From assembly GCA_023418475.1 (NCBI GenBank), contig JAEZZO010000059.1, forward strand, positions 1 through 64,000: a stretch of DNA of 64,000 nt. The letters are read 5' to 3'. Position 1 is the first letter of the stretch. Each line of letters begins with the position of its first letter. A program made the translations under genes and the position numbers. The notes beneath the pieces are model-generated. The model saw nothing but the letters and a program-made list of their open reading frames with translations, was not told the origin of the DNA and made no database searches. This DNA comes from Bacillota bacterium (GTDB lineage: Bacteria; Bacillota; Clostridia; Lachnospirales; Lachnospiraceae). This document shows, one piece after another, positions 18,907 to 27,927 of the stretch.

Positions 18907-20943
18907 TTATAAGGTACCTGTATTTTTATATAAAATTCTTTCTTCCAGCTCCTGATCTTCTTCAAATATCTTCTCAATTTCATTATCTTTCAGACTTTTA
19001 ACAGCCTCTGCCGCAGCCTTCAGAAGACTGGCATCTGTAAAAATATCACCCAGTTTAAAGTCCATATCTCCACTCTGCCGGATTCCAAAGATATCACCTG
19101 CTCCTCGAAGCTTCAGATCCTCGCTGGCGATAAAAAAACCATCGTTTGATTTATTCAGTATTTCCAAACGTTCCCACGCTTCACGGCTGCTACTGCCACA
19201 GACAAAAATACAATAGGATTGATGCGTTCCACGTCCAACCCGGCCTCTTAGCTGATGCAGCTGTGCAAGACCGAACCGCTCCGCATTCTCAACCATCATT
19301 ACCGTGGCATTTGGTACATTCACACCAACCTCTACCACTGTTGTCGAAACCAGCACATTAATTTCTCTGTTCGTAAAACGCTCCATAACTTCATTTTTTT
19401 CCTTCGGTTTCATCTTGCCATGAAGATACTCCACTATAATATTAGACGACAAGGCCTCTCTTAGCCGTTCCGTATATTCAATGACATTTTCTGCCTCAAT
19501 CTCTTCGCTCTCCAATACCATGGGACAAATGACATATGCCTGTCTTCCCTCCTTAATCTGGCGATCAATAAAACGATATGCCGTTGGCCTGTAATTCGTA
19601 TCTACTACACAGTTTTTAATCGGTAAACGCCTCGCGGGAAGCTCATCAATGATAGATATGTCAAGATCTCCGTATAAAATAATTGCAAGCGTTCTGGGAA
19701 TTGGTGTAGCACTCATAACAAGAACATGCGGATTGCCTCCCTTATTCATTAAGGTTTCTCTCTGCTTTACGCCAAATCGGTGTTGTTCATCTGTTATAAC
19801 CAGACCAAGTCTGCCATATTCTACTTTTTCCTGTATCAGGGCATGCGTTCCTATAATAATATCTACCTCATGATTTTTAATCCGAGGGTATGCCTCTCTT
19901 TTTTCCTTCGCAGTCATGGAACCAACCAGCAGACAGATAGAGACCCCATAATTTGACAGCAGCTGTGTCAGGGAATTGTAATGCTGCTTCGCAAGCACCT
20001 CCGTTGGAACCATAAGGCATCCTTGACAGCCATTTTTAACAGTCATTAGCAGTGCCAGCTCAGCAAGAACTGTTTTTCCGCAGCCAACATCTCCCTGTAT
20101 CAGACGATTCATTGCATGCTCACCGCATAAATCTTTCCTAACCTCCTCCCATACTTTTAACTGTGCTTTTGTAAGCTCATAGGGAAAGGAATATAATAGC
20201 TGCTCACACTCCACACAATCCTGCATACGGTATTTAGAAAGTCGTAATGCTTTGTTCTCTTTTAACTTTCTAAGCGCCAAAGAATACAGAAAGAACTCGT
20301 CAAAAACAAGTCGTTCTCTTGCCTTTTGTATACTTACCCTATCCTTTGGAAAATGAACTTCCTTTAATGCCTTCGTTCGATCCATCAACATTAATTCTTT
20401 CACTATTTTTTTAGGAATATAATCCTTGGCAAATGCTAACTCTGCCAGTACCTGCTTCATGGCCTTCGATATTGCAGCATTGCTAATACCTTCTGTCAGC
20501 GGATAGATCGGCTGAAGAATTTTAAGCAGTTTATAATAGTCTTCTTTCTGATAAATGACCGGCTGTTCCATGATCATCACACCGTTTTTACGAATTATCT
20601 TTCCTCTGAAAATATAATGATATCCCATCCGTAAGGTTTTCTGCAGAAAAGGCATATTGAACCAGGTCAGCGGCATCACTGCAGAAAAATCCTTAACCTG
20701 AACATTCACAATCAGAAGATTCTTCACCTTCTTCACCTTAGGTGATGTCACCAGACTGGCTTCAATTGCAAGCAGAGTTCCCTCCCGTACTGCACTTATA
20801 GGGACCGGTCTCTCATATTCGTCATATCCTCTAGGATAATGTTCCAGTAAATCCTGTACGGTCTCAATACCGAGCTTATAGAACAACCTCTCTGTCTTCT
20901 CCCCGATTCCCTTTATCACATTAATCCTGTCACCAGCTTCCAA
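18907..20943 (-). CDS. recG: ATP-dependent DNA helicase RecG
   Basis: A branch-migrating helicase that remodels stalled forks and recombination intermediates. The order is an N-terminal wedge/OB domain, helicase motif I LIQGDVGCGKTVLAELALL, the DEQH box (VITDEQHRFGVKQRETLMNK), motif III MSATPIPRTLAIILYGDLD, and the C-terminal QLHQLRGRVGRGTHQSYCIF. The length of about 678 residues is normal. A TTG at 20943 is preferred because GGAGGTGA lies 4-7 bases before it; an ATG five codons earlier (20958) is the alternative. In Firmicutes recG usually follows the rpmB-asp23-fakA group, and the same order is kept here with an insertion. Confidence 0.96.
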   Translation of the reverse strand: MEAGDRINVIKGIGEKTERLFYKLGIETVQDLLEHYPRGYDEYERPVPISAVREGTLLAIEASLVTSPKVKKVKNLLIVNVQVKDFSAVMPLTWFNMPFLQKTLRMGYHYIFRGKIIRKNGVMIMEQPVIYQKEDYYKLLKILQPIYPLTEGISNAAISKAMKQVLAELAFAKDYIPKKIVKELMLMDRTKALKEVHFPKDRVSIQKARERLVFDEFFLYSLALRKLKENKALRLSKYRMQDCVECEQLLYSFPYELTKAQLKVWEEVRKDLCGEHAMNRLIQGDVGCGKTVLAELALLMTVKNGCQGCLMVPTEVLAKQHYNSLTQLLSNYGVSICLLVGSMTAKEKREAYPRIKNHEVDIIIGTHALIQEKVEYGRLGLVITDEQHRFGVKQRETLMNKGGNPHVLVMSATPIPRTLAIILYGDLDISIIDELPARRLPIKNCVVDTNYRPTAYRFIDRQIKEGRQAYVICPMVLESEEIEAENVIEYTERLREALSSNIIVEYLHGKMKPKEKNEVMERFTNREINVLVSTTVVEVGVNVPNATVMMVENAERFGLAQLHQLRGRVGRGTHQSYCIFVCGSSSREAWERLEILNKSNDGFFIASEDLKLRGAGDIFGIRQSGDMDFKLGDIFTDASLLKAAAEAVKSLKDNEIEKIFEEDQELEERILYKNTGTL

Positions 20944-21100
20944 AGAGGTCACCTCCATTCTGCTTACCCTTCACATCTTGGACAAGCTGTATCCATAAGT
21001 ACAAAATTTTGCAAAGGTGCGAACTGTAATATGTTATTTAATCCCTACTATTATAATCTATCTCTTTTGAATTAAAAAGAAAAAAATAATGAAATTCTGA

Positions 21101-21129
21101 TTGACACTACTATCGCTTTATTGTATTAT
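21101..21129 (+). promoter_or_regulatory. Sigma-A promoter of the GntR-ABC operon
   Basis: TTGACA at 21101-21106 and TATTAT at 21124-21129 are separated by 17 bases. This places the transcription start near 21136, directly at the left edge of the palindrome described next. Confidence 0.75.
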
Positions 21130-21136
21130 TGTATTA

Positions 21137-21154
21137 ACCACTTAGTACAGTGGT
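21137..21154. promoter_or_regulatory. Palindromic operator candidate for the GntR regulator
   Basis: ACCACT and AGTGGT form a perfect 6-bp inverted repeat around the spacer TAGTAC, placed at the expected transcription start and just before the ribosome site of the GntR gene. YtrA-type regulators commonly repress their own ABC operon from such a site, so autorepression is the likely mode. Confidence 0.6.
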
Positions 21155-21172
21155 ACAAAAGGAGTTGAAGGA

Positions 21173-21544
21173 ATGAAATGGGAAATAAATTCTGAGCGAC
21201 CGGTTTATCTTCAGCTGATTGAAATAATACAGTCAGGTATTATTTCGGGATATTATAAGCCCGGTGATAAGCTTCCATCCGTCCGGGACCTGGCCATTGA
21301 TGCCGCTGTAAATCCAAATACTATGCAAAAAGCACTCTCGGAATTGGAGAGAACAGGACTTATCTATACGAACCGAACCAGCGGAAGATTTATATCCTCG
21401 GATGAAACAATGATCAATAAACTGAAAGGTTCCTCTGCGCAGGAACTAATCACGACATTTTTAGCCGGAATGAATCAGCTTGGTTTTTCTCCGGAAGAGG
21501 CACTTAAGCTATTGTCTGATACAATAAAAGCAGAAACCGGATAG
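21173..21544 (+). CDS. GntR-family regulator, YtrA type
   Basis: A short (123 residues) GntR regulator with only the winged helix and a small C-terminal helical dimerisation arm. YLQLIEIIQSGIISGYYKPG, KLPSVRDLAIDAAVNPNTMQ and ALSELERTGLIYTNRTSGRF are the family pattern. It is the first gene of a plus-strand operon with an ABC ATPase and permease, the classic ytr/bcr-like arrangement in which the regulator senses an envelope stress or antibiotic and releases the exporter. AAAGGAG lies before the ATG, and the promoter and operator candidates are directly upstream. Confidence 0.93.
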   Translation: MKWEINSERPVYLQLIEIIQSGIISGYYKPGDKLPSVRDLAIDAAVNPNTMQKALSELERTGLIYTNRTSGRFISSDETMINKLKGSSAQELITTFLAGMNQLGFSPEEALKLLSDTIKAETG

Positions 21545-21603
21545 TAAAGAAGATAGGAAGCTATTTTATCAAGAAAATTGTAATAAGATGGGAGAAGTGT
21601 AAC

Positions 21604-22302
21604 ATGAACGCTATTTTAGAATGCAGATCATTAACAAAGATGTTTTCAGGTATCACAGCTTTGAATAATGTGAATTTAAGCCTGGATCGTGGTCGTATCA
21701 TCGGTCTTCTAGGTCCTAACGGCAGCGGAAAAACTACTTTAATTAAACTGATTAACGGATTGCTAATACAAAATTCCGGTGATCTAATCATTGATGGGAT
21801 AAAGCCCGGCCCGCAGACAAAAAAAATTGTATCCTATCTGCCGGAAAGAACCTATCTGCCGGAATGGATGCGAGTTTCAGAAACAATTCGTCTCTTTCAA
21901 GATTTCTATTCGGACTTTGATCAGCAAAAAGCGTATGATATGTTAAAGCGTCTGGATCTTGATCCTACCCGGCGCATGAAGAATCTTTCAAAAGGTACCA
22001 AAGAAAAGCTTCAACTCATTTTAGTTATGAGCCGTAATGCTGACTTATACTGCCTGGATGAACCAATCGGTGGTGTTGATCCTGCTGCCAGAGATTACAT
22101 TTTAAATACGATTATTACAAATTACAATGAGAATGCAACAATTCTTATATCAACACATTTAATTGCCGATATTGAACGTGTTTTGGATGAAGTGGTTTTT
22201 ATCAAGGCTGGCCGTATTACATTACATTCCAGTGTAGATGATATCAGATTGCGAGAGAATAAATCGGTAGATACATTATTCAGGGAGGTATTCAAATGTT
22301 AG
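21604..22302 (+). CDS. ABC transporter ATP-binding protein
   Basis: A 232-residue ATPase. Walker A is LLGPNGSGKTTLIKLINGLL, the signature region is NLSKGTKEKLQLILVMS (a variant without LSGGQ), Walker B is LYCLDEPIGGVDPAARDYIL, and the H-loop is ATILISTHLIADIERVLDEV. The variant signature is common in YtrB/EcsA-like exporters. It is encoded 59 bases after the GntR regulator, and its 3' end overlaps the permease start by 7 bases, so translation is coupled. The substrate is unknown; envelope-acting peptide or antibiotic export is an inference from the operon type. Confidence 0.93.
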   Translation: MNAILECRSLTKMFSGITALNNVNLSLDRGRIIGLLGPNGSGKTTLIKLINGLLIQNSGDLIIDGIKPGPQTKKIVSYLPERTYLPEWMRVSETIRLFQDFYSDFDQQKAYDMLKRLDLDPTRRMKNLSKGTKEKLQLILVMSRNADLYCLDEPIGGVDPAARDYILNTIITNYNENATILISTHLIADIERVLDEVVFIKAGRITLHSSVDDIRLRENKSVDTLFREVFKC

Positions 22303-23090
22303 TGAAATTGTTGAAGCACGAAATGAAAGCCAGCTCCAGATTAATATTGCCTTTATTGTATGTACTGCTTGTCTTAACTATACTGAATAGAATCATTTTT
22401 GAGCTCCCCCTATTCCATGGAATTTTATCCATCATACCTACTTTCACCACCTTTATCTATATCGTTACTATGATAATAATTATAGTAGTATGTATGGTAA
22501 TTGTAATTTATCGTTTTTATAAAAATTTGATCACTGATGAGGGCTATCTGATGTTCACCTTACCGGTAAAGCCTCATCAACTGATCAACTCCAAACTGCT
22601 GATATCCGTTTTCTGGATCTTTATCAGTGCAATTGCGGTACTCGCTTCCCTTTATATAGTATTAGTAACTCCGGAGCAGTTTCAGATGATAAGGGATCAG
22701 CTTACAGCAGCAAGGAATTCCTTTCGATCAGAATTCGGACCCGATGGTGTACTTTTTTTGGTGGAGATGTTAATTGCCATGCTGTTTGGTACGTTTTACA
22801 GCATTCTTCAAATCTATGCATCCATAGCAATTGGTCAGCTGTTTAGCGGACATAAAATTCTTGGATCCTTTACGGTCTATATTGCATTTTCAACTATATT
22901 TCAGATGATTTGGCTCATGTTAATATTTATTTCAGGACTACTTTTTGGTGCGTCGATGAAAAGTATTAATGACATATATATAATAACACATGTAATTTAT
23001 CCGATCGCCATGCTCTTTATCTGTATTACCGGAGTCCTGTATTACTTAATAACAAATTATATCTTCCAGAAAAAATTAAATCTGGAATAG
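22296..23090 (+). CDS. ABC transporter permease
   Basis: A 264-residue protein with about six membrane helices, starting MLVKLLKHEMKASSRLILPL, a common start for ABC-2 type permeases. The segment LITDEGYLMFTLPVKPHQLI near residues 78-97 is a hallmark of the YtrC/D-like permeases that partner with YtrA-regulated ATPases. GGAGG lies 7 bases before the ATG, inside the end of the ATPase gene. It presumably forms the membrane half of the exporter as a homodimer. Confidence 0.88.
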   Translation: MLVKLLKHEMKASSRLILPLLYVLLVLTILNRIIFELPLFHGILSIIPTFTTFIYIVTMIIIIVVCMVIVIYRFYKNLITDEGYLMFTLPVKPHQLINSKLLISVFWIFISAIAVLASLYIVLVTPEQFQMIRDQLTAARNSFRSEFGPDGVLFLVEMLIAMLFGTFYSILQIYASIAIGQLFSGHKILGSFTVYIAFSTIFQMIWLMLIFISGLLFGASMKSINDIYIITHVIYPIAMLFICITGVLYYLITNYIFQKKLNLE

Positions 23091-23188
23091 CTCATCGCAG
23101 AATTTTTAAGACATGGCTTTATAGCAGTTCAAAGATTTCAGGTGCCAAACCTGGTTCCTAATAATAATTCCATCCGAAAGGAATAACC

Positions 23189-23566
23189 ATGAAGAAAATC
23201 ATATATTTTTTTATCATCATTTTACTGACACTTGGCGGATGCTCAGGGAATATTGAGATTTGCAGCACAGAACATAACACTTCAAATGCAATGTCTGCCT
23301 CCTATTATCAATTCAGCGGAACCAAGCAGACCAAACTCACGGTTGAGGGAGGTAAAACAGTAGAGATTACTTCAGACATCGTTACAAAAAAGGGAACCCT
23401 TGACGTATTGATCTATGAAAAGGGGGAAAAAGCAAAAGAAAATTATAATTACCAGGGAAGCGATTTGCAAACAAGTAATTTTACTGTAACCCTTAACAAG
23501 CCCGGTGATTACATTATTGAAGTAAAAGCCAAAAAACATAAGGGAAGTTATTCCTTCCGCTGGTAA
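23189..23566 (+). CDS. Small lipoprotein
   Basis: A 125-residue secreted lipoprotein. The N-terminus is a lipoprotein signal, with LTLGGCSGN giving the lipobox cysteine at about residue 18. The mature part is beta-rich (KTVEITSDIVTKKGTLDVLI and NKPGDYIIEVKAKKHKGSYS), resembling small domains that bind other envelope components. No family name is certain. It follows the permease by about 100 bases and is ended by a hairpin terminator, so it is probably the last gene of the GntR operon. A link to the exporter's function is inferred from position only. Confidence 0.75.
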   Translation: MKKIIYFFIIILLTLGGCSGNIEICSTEHNTSNAMSASYYQFSGTKQTKLTVEGGKTVEITSDIVTKKGTLDVLIYEKGEKAKENYNYQGSDLQTSNFTVTLNKPGDYIIEVKAKKHKGSYSFRW

Positions 23567-23623
23567 GTTTATCCTTAGCGCATCTCTAGTTACTATGTAT
23601 ATAACTGAACAAGAAGATTGAAT

Positions 23624-23669
23624 AAACCTTCGGTTTGATGTAAAATAATTGCATTAAACCGAAGGTTTT
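23624..23669 (+). terminator. Intrinsic terminator after the lipoprotein gene
   Basis: AAACCTTCGGTTT (23624-23636) and AAACCGAAGGTTT (23656-23668) pair perfectly over 13 bases around a 19-base loop, followed by TTTTC. It separates the GntR operon from the SGNH hydrolase gene. Confidence 0.8.
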
Positions 23670-23719
23670 CAATGTTCATTTTTTATTATTCATAATTTTA
23701 CACACAGGAGGAATGATAT

Positions 23720-24400
23720 ATGCACTTACGAACAAAATCGTTATCTGATATAAGTATTTTGTGTATTGGAGACAGTCTTACGGAAGGTGACTACGGCAGC
23801 GAACCACAAGGTACTGCCTATGTAAAAGATGAAAACTATCCATTTTATATGCAGCAATTATTAAAATGTCGGGTAAGCAATCAGGGAGTATGCGGTTATA
23901 GTGCTTCGGCGTATTGGAAACTCAAATTGATGACAATTGACTTTGAAAGCATATCACCTGATATTATCCTGATCATGCTTGGTACAAATGCAGGACTTAC
24001 GGATACAGTGGAAACAGATACGAAAATATCCGACGGTGACACATTTCGTGATTATGCAGATACCAATACCGGTGCTTACTGTAAAATCATTGAATATTGT
24101 ATGAACCGCACTAATTTTGAAGCGCAGATTATTCTCTGCACACCTACGCATGTCGGCAAGGCAAGGCCCGTACATCGAAGTGCAGTCGCCAACGCTTATC
24201 CTGTTGTTCTACAAATCGCCAAAAAATATAGTCTTCCAGTCATAGATCTTTATAAAGAAGGCGGCTTTTCTGATTATAACGATAAAGTAATGCAGCCAAT
24301 CGATACACTGCATTTTGGAAGAATTGGATACAGCAGACTCGGTACTTTTATTGGAAGCAAAGTTATGTCCCTGTGCAGTTTTGTTTACCCCGAGAAATAG
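23720..24400 (+). CDS. SGNH/GDSL-type hydrolase
   Basis: A 226-residue SGNH esterase-fold protein with no signal peptide, so probably cytoplasmic. Block I is ILCIGDSLTEGDYGS with the nucleophile serine. Block III is IILIMLGTNAGLTD with the GxN element. Block V is QPIDTLHFGRIGYSRLGTFI, giving the catalytic Asp and His (D-T-L-H). CTPTHVGKARPVHRSAVANA is also seen in acetyl-esterase members. The substrate could be an acetylated sugar or lipid. GAGGAATGATAT precedes the ATG. It is convergent with the DUF1653 gene, with a dispersed repeat between them. Confidence 0.88.
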   Translation: MHLRTKSLSDISILCIGDSLTEGDYGSEPQGTAYVKDENYPFYMQQLLKCRVSNQGVCGYSASAYWKLKLMTIDFESISPDIILIMLGTNAGLTDTVETDTKISDGDTFRDYADTNTGAYCKIIEYCMNRTNFEAQIILCTPTHVGKARPVHRSAVANAYPVVLQIAKKYSLPVIDLYKEGGFSDYNDKVMQPIDTLHFGRIGYSRLGTFIGSKVMSLCSFVYPEK

Positions 24401-24451
24401 CGAGCGTAAATCCCACTTGTATTTATTGTTGAAGATCCATCGCTGGAACAT

Positions 24452-24510
24452 AAGTGTGCATCCTCCCGGAGGGTTTTATTACATAGGACGAACTTTCCTA
24501 TGTAATAAAA
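24452..24510 (+). repeat. Dispersed multi-hairpin repeat, copy A (3' modules only)
   Basis: It begins AAGTGTGCATCC and continues with the CCTCCCGGAGGG palindrome, TTTTATTA and the terminal hairpin CATAGGACGAACTTTCCTATG. The central block of the longer copies is absent. It lies in the convergent gap between the SGNH hydrolase and DUF1653 genes and may serve as their shared terminator. Confidence 0.8.
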
Positions 24511-24541
24511 AGAGGTGCCCTCTATTATATTATGCCCTATC

Positions 24542-25141
24542 TTATCGCAATCTTCGGTCTTCAAATTTACGCATTGCCTGCAGACAGAAAATAAGTCCTT
24601 GAATTCTTTCTTCCAACACTCCTTCCTCAATAGAGCAGTCCAGCGATACTGCCATATCATTGATTAAACGGTCATTCATATGCTTCACATTAGAGGTCAG
24701 TATCTCCAATTTCTTTGTATAAGATTGCGCATCAAGGAATTCTAAAAGGATGGAATTAATTGATTCTTTCTCTGAATCGTCTGGTAGTATTCTTTCGACC
24801 ATGCTCTGTTCTGTATTTTCAGTTTTTACCTCATTAGCTGAAGCTTCCGCTGCAAATTCTCGCTGCGGATGGAAGCTTTGCGGTATGTCTACTAGTTCCT
24901 CCTGCGTCTTTTGCCGTTCAAAGCGGTATTTCTGTGTTACATCAGGATACTTGGTCCTATCCACCTCACTTAGAAACATACAAAGCGGTCTGACATAAGT
25001 TCTAAAATCACCATACATTGCTTGATAAACCACCATTAATTCACGAGTTTCCGTATTCGTTGCTATCGTAATAATCTGGTATGGCTTGTTTTTAAAATGA
25101 TTATAAATTTCCCCTGGCTTTGGTATTCTTTTCTGATCCAT
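24542..25141 (-). CDS. DUF1653-domain protein
   Basis: A 199-residue cytoplasmic protein. The N-terminal 75 residues are a DUF1653 domain: KPGEIYNHFKNKPYQIITIA, MVVYQAMYGDFRTYVRPLCM and FLSEVDRTKYPDVTQKYRFE are the family signature, a small SH3-like fold of unknown role. The remaining 120 residues are acidic and helical, with no named domain (SILLEFLDAQSYTKKLEILT, MNDRLINDMAVSLDCSIEEG). It is the next minus-strand gene after fakA, separated by a long inverted repeat. The same N-terminus with such a tail is common in Lachnospiraceae. Confidence 0.85.
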   Translation of the reverse strand: MDQKRIPKPGEIYNHFKNKPYQIITIATNTETRELMVVYQAMYGDFRTYVRPLCMFLSEVDRTKYPDVTQKYRFERQKTQEELVDIPQSFHPQREFAAEASANEVKTENTEQSMVERILPDDSEKESINSILLEFLDAQSYTKKLEILTSNVKHMNDRLINDMAVSLDCSIEEGVLEERIQGLIFCLQAMRKFEDRRLR

Positions 25142-25230
25142 CCCATATCATCCTTTCATACAATCACTTTAAACTAACTGTTTTAAGTCTTATGTAATCG
25201 TGGTATAATTTTCTTTACCATATTATAGTC

Positions 25231-25305
25231 AGACCCCAGTCAAATTCCGTGTTATGCATCCGATCAGCACTCCCGAATGCATAACACGGAATCTGACTGG
25301 GGTCT
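25231..25305. repeat. 29-bp near-perfect inverted repeat (palindromic element)
   Basis: The left arm (25231-25259) begins AGACCCCAGTCA and ends GTGTTATGCAT. The right arm (25277-25305) is its reverse complement with a single mismatch, around a 17-base loop. It lies between the end of fakA and the start of the DUF1653 gene on the minus strand. No T run follows on either side, so a simple terminator is not the best reading. Base composition is more GC-rich than the flanks. A miniature transposable element or a structured RNA are alternatives. Confidence 0.75.
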
Positions 25306-25363
25306 TCGCTAAACTATAAACCACTATTATAATATATTCTTCCGTAACTGTAGCTATATTTAA

Positions 25364-27040
25364 TTATTCCACTGATAATACATAGTAATAAATAGGCTGA
25401 CCACCGTAATGTACCTCAACGTCGAGGTTTGGATAAAATTGTGTCACCCTGTCCGCTAGTGCATTCGCATCTTCCTCGTTAACATCCTCGCCATAATAAA
25501 GGCTGATTAATTCTGCATTCTCCTCTGCCAGGCATTTGATCAGTTCAATTGTAGTCTCTGAAATATCCTTACCTACTGCCAGAATAGTTTTATCGCCAAT
25601 TCCCATAATATTTCCCTGCTTGATCTCTTTTCCATCTATATTCGTATCCCTAACCGCATAGGTTACCTGACCGGATCTTACATTTTTCATCTCTTCTGTC
25701 ATTCTGGCTGCATTTTCATCAGGAGATTTATCATAAATAAAATTAATTACCGCTGTAATTCCCTGTGGTACAGTCTTAGATGGTATTACATATATTACTT
25801 TATCTTCTGTCAGCTCTTTTGCCTGTTCTGCTGCCAGAATAATATTTCCGTTGTTTGGCAGAATAAAGATATTATCCGCATTTACTTCGCTAATTGCGTT
25901 CAACATATCTTCCGTACTGGGATTCATGGTCTGACCACCCTTTATGATATAATCTACACCCAATCCGGTAAATATTTCATCCAATCCTTCACCCATAGAA
26001 ACCGCAATAAAACCGGCTTTTTTTCTCGGTTTATTATCAACCGCCTTTTTCACTTCCTGCTTCTGTTCTGCTGCCGCCTTATCCGCTTCTTTGATAACTC
26101 TTTCATTATGCTCTTCACGCATATTATCAATCTTCATTTTTGTCAGAGATCCATACGTTAACGCCCTTTGGATTGCAAGGCCGGGATCGTTCGTATGTAC
26201 ATGGACTTTTACAATATCATCATCCGATACAACTACCAGCGAATCACCAATAGACTCCAGATATGCTTTAAACTCTTCTTCAATCCCTGCATTGTATTCC
26301 TTCTCCACCATAATGATGAATTCCGTACAATAACCGAATTTGATATCTTCTGTTGAAATACCCTGTTTGCCTGCACCAGAAGAAACCTTCTCCGTTAAAG
26401 CAGCGCTGCTAAAAGATATTTCCTTGCCAAGGAGAGCATCATAACCGCCCTTAACGATTTCAAGCAGCCCTTTTCCGCCGGAATCTACCACACCTGCCTC
26501 TTTCAGTACAGGCAAAAGCTCTGGTGTATTCTCTAATACAGTTTCCATATGTGCAATTACTTCTTGACCGAAAAACACCAGATCATCCGTCTCAGATACC
26601 AGCTCAGCAGCCTTTTCCGCTCCTCCTCTGGCAACCGTTAATATAGTACCTTCCTTCGGCTTCATAACCGCTCTGTATGCTGTCTCCACTGCCTTTTGCA
26701 GTGCATTTGTCATAATTGTGACATTAATTTCTTTATTATCCTTGATTTCTTTTGTAAATCCACGAAACAGCTGGGATAGGATTACTCCAGAATTACCTCT
26801 GGCTCCACGCAGGGATCCTCCCGATATTGCTTTCGCCAACTCTTCAATGGTAGGATCTGAAAGATTGTTCACTTCTTTTACAGCCGACATAATTGTAAGC
26901 GTCATGTTAGTACCTGTATCTCCATCCGGTACAGGGAATACATTCAATTCGTTAATCATTTCCTTTTGGGATTCTATACTTGCGGCTCCAGCAAGAAACA
27001 TCTTTTTCAGAGTCACAGCATCTATCGTCTTTATAACCAC
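25364..27040 (-). CDS. fakA: Fatty acid kinase catalytic subunit FakA-like (DAK2/YloV family)
   Basis: A DAK-phosphatase/DAK2 protein that phosphorylates FakB-bound fatty acids for phospholipid synthesis. The nucleotide-binding DAK2 motif is MINELNVFPVPDGDTGTNM followed by MTLTIMSAV, and GARGNSGVILSQLFRGFTKE is the second conserved loop. GVVDSGGKGLLEIVKGGYDA follows, and the C-terminal half carries MGEGLDEIFTGLGVDYIIKG and NPSTEDMLNAI. The start is set at a GTG (27040) with GGAGG 8 bases upstream, giving about 558 residues; the frame is open 14 codons further to 27082 but then overlaps the asp23 gene. It is encoded right after asp23, the conserved yloU-yloV pair. Confidence 0.92.
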   Translation of the reverse strand: MVIKTIDAVTLKKMFLAGAASIESQKEMINELNVFPVPDGDTGTNMTLTIMSAVKEVNNLSDPTIEELAKAISGGSLRGARGNSGVILSQLFRGFTKEIKDNKEINVTIMTNALQKAVETAYRAVMKPKEGTILTVARGGAEKAAELVSETDDLVFFGQEVIAHMETVLENTPELLPVLKEAGVVDSGGKGLLEIVKGGYDALLGKEISFSSAALTEKVSSGAGKQGISTEDIKFGYCTEFIIMVEKEYNAGIEEEFKAYLESIGDSLVVVSDDDIVKVHVHTNDPGLAIQRALTYGSLTKMKIDNMREEHNERVIKEADKAAAEQKQEVKKAVDNKPRKKAGFIAVSMGEGLDEIFTGLGVDYIIKGGQTMNPSTEDMLNAISEVNADNIFILPNNGNIILAAEQAKELTEDKVIYVIPSKTVPQGITAVINFIYDKSPDENAARMTEEMKNVRSGQVTYAVRDTNIDGKEIKQGNIMGIGDKTILAVGKDISETTIELIKCLAEENAELISLYYGEDVNEEDANALADRVTQFYPNLDVEVHYGGQPIYYYVLSVE

Positions 27041-27074
27041 TGGTTCTTCCTCCTTAAACGTCGTTCTTTCCGGA

Positions 27075-27431
27075 TCAGTCAATCACTCTGACACCCTCAA
27101 CATAAATATTGATTTTCTTTACCTCAAGTCCCGAAAATTCTTCAACATTATATTTTACATTACTGATCAGGTTATCCGCTACTGCAGAAATACTAACACC
27201 ATAGGAAACGATAATATGCAGGTCGATCGTAAGTTTGTTTTCTTCAATTAAAACACTGACACCATGGCTTAAACTGTCTCCTTTTAAAAGCTTAACAAAT
27301 CCATCCTTCATGTTAACCGATGCCATTCCAACCACACCAAAACACTCAATAGCGGATGCTCCGGCATACTTTTCCAATACGTCATTATCAATCAATATCT
27401 CACCAATTTTAGAATTCATGTGTCCTTTCAT
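27075..27431 (-). CDS. Asp23/Gls24 family envelope stress protein (YloU)
   Basis: A protein of about 118 residues of the Asp23 family. The pattern MNSKIGEILIDNDVLEKYAG, FGVVGMASVNMKDGFVKLLK and LHIIVSYGVSISAVADNLIS is diagnostic, and the C-terminus FSGLEVKKINIYVEGVRVI is typical. Members are membrane-associated envelope stress proteins or partners of FakA. The start is uncertain: ATG at 27431 or 27419 fit the family N-terminus better than the longest frame, which begins at 27455. It directly precedes fakA, as yloU does in Bacillus. Confidence 0.9.
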   Translation of the reverse strand: MKGHMNSKIGEILIDNDVLEKYAGASAIECFGVVGMASVNMKDGFVKLLKGDSLSHGVSVLIEENKLTIDLHIIVSYGVSISAVADNLISNVKYNVEEFSGLEVKKINIYVEGVRVID

Positions 27432-27656
27432 ATTAACAACCCTGCCTTTCTTCAAAGCCTGTTCTTTGAAATGTTAACATTTCATACAGACTCAAACTTC
27501 TTCGTGCGAATTGTATCTTAGCAACTCACACATTCTCCTACGATTAGTTATTTCATATCTATCTAGTATACCCATATTTCTATCATTACTTCGTGATAAC
27601 CCTGCAAACTTCTGCATAATATATATTACTATGAAGTATGATCGGAAGTGACAGTT

Positions 27657-27794
27657 ATGAAGAGAATGATCGGCTTTATCCTTTTTTGGATTGCCATCGG
27701 TATGACTATCATGCTATTCATCACAAATGGAATATTAGCTATATGTATTATTATTTTATGCTTACTGCTTGGATATAATTTATTTTGCTGCTAA
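27657..27794 (+). CDS. Small hydrophobic membrane protein (45 residues)
   Basis: A short plus-strand frame beginning MKRMIGFILFWIAIGMTIML and ending LLLGYNLFCC. It is almost wholly two hydrophobic segments separated by ITNGI, with a basic start and a C-terminal Cys pair. Two stretches of non-polar residues of membrane-spanning length and a sensible start argue for a real gene, but the ribosome site is weak (GGAAGTGACAGTT). It lies alone between divergent asp23 and a dispersed repeat. The function is unknown. Confidence 0.5.
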   Translation: MKRMIGFILFWIAIGMTIMLFITNGILAICIIILCLLLGYNLFCC

Positions 27795-27927
27795 TGCTTT
27801 CCACTTCTTAAAGTGAATACATAAACCGCCAAGTTACAGGAGTTGTTTTATCTTTTATGCATAATACCTTGCTATGCTGTTAATTAGGCAATTCACAAAA
27901 ACCAGCGTTTCGGCAGCTTAAAGAAGA

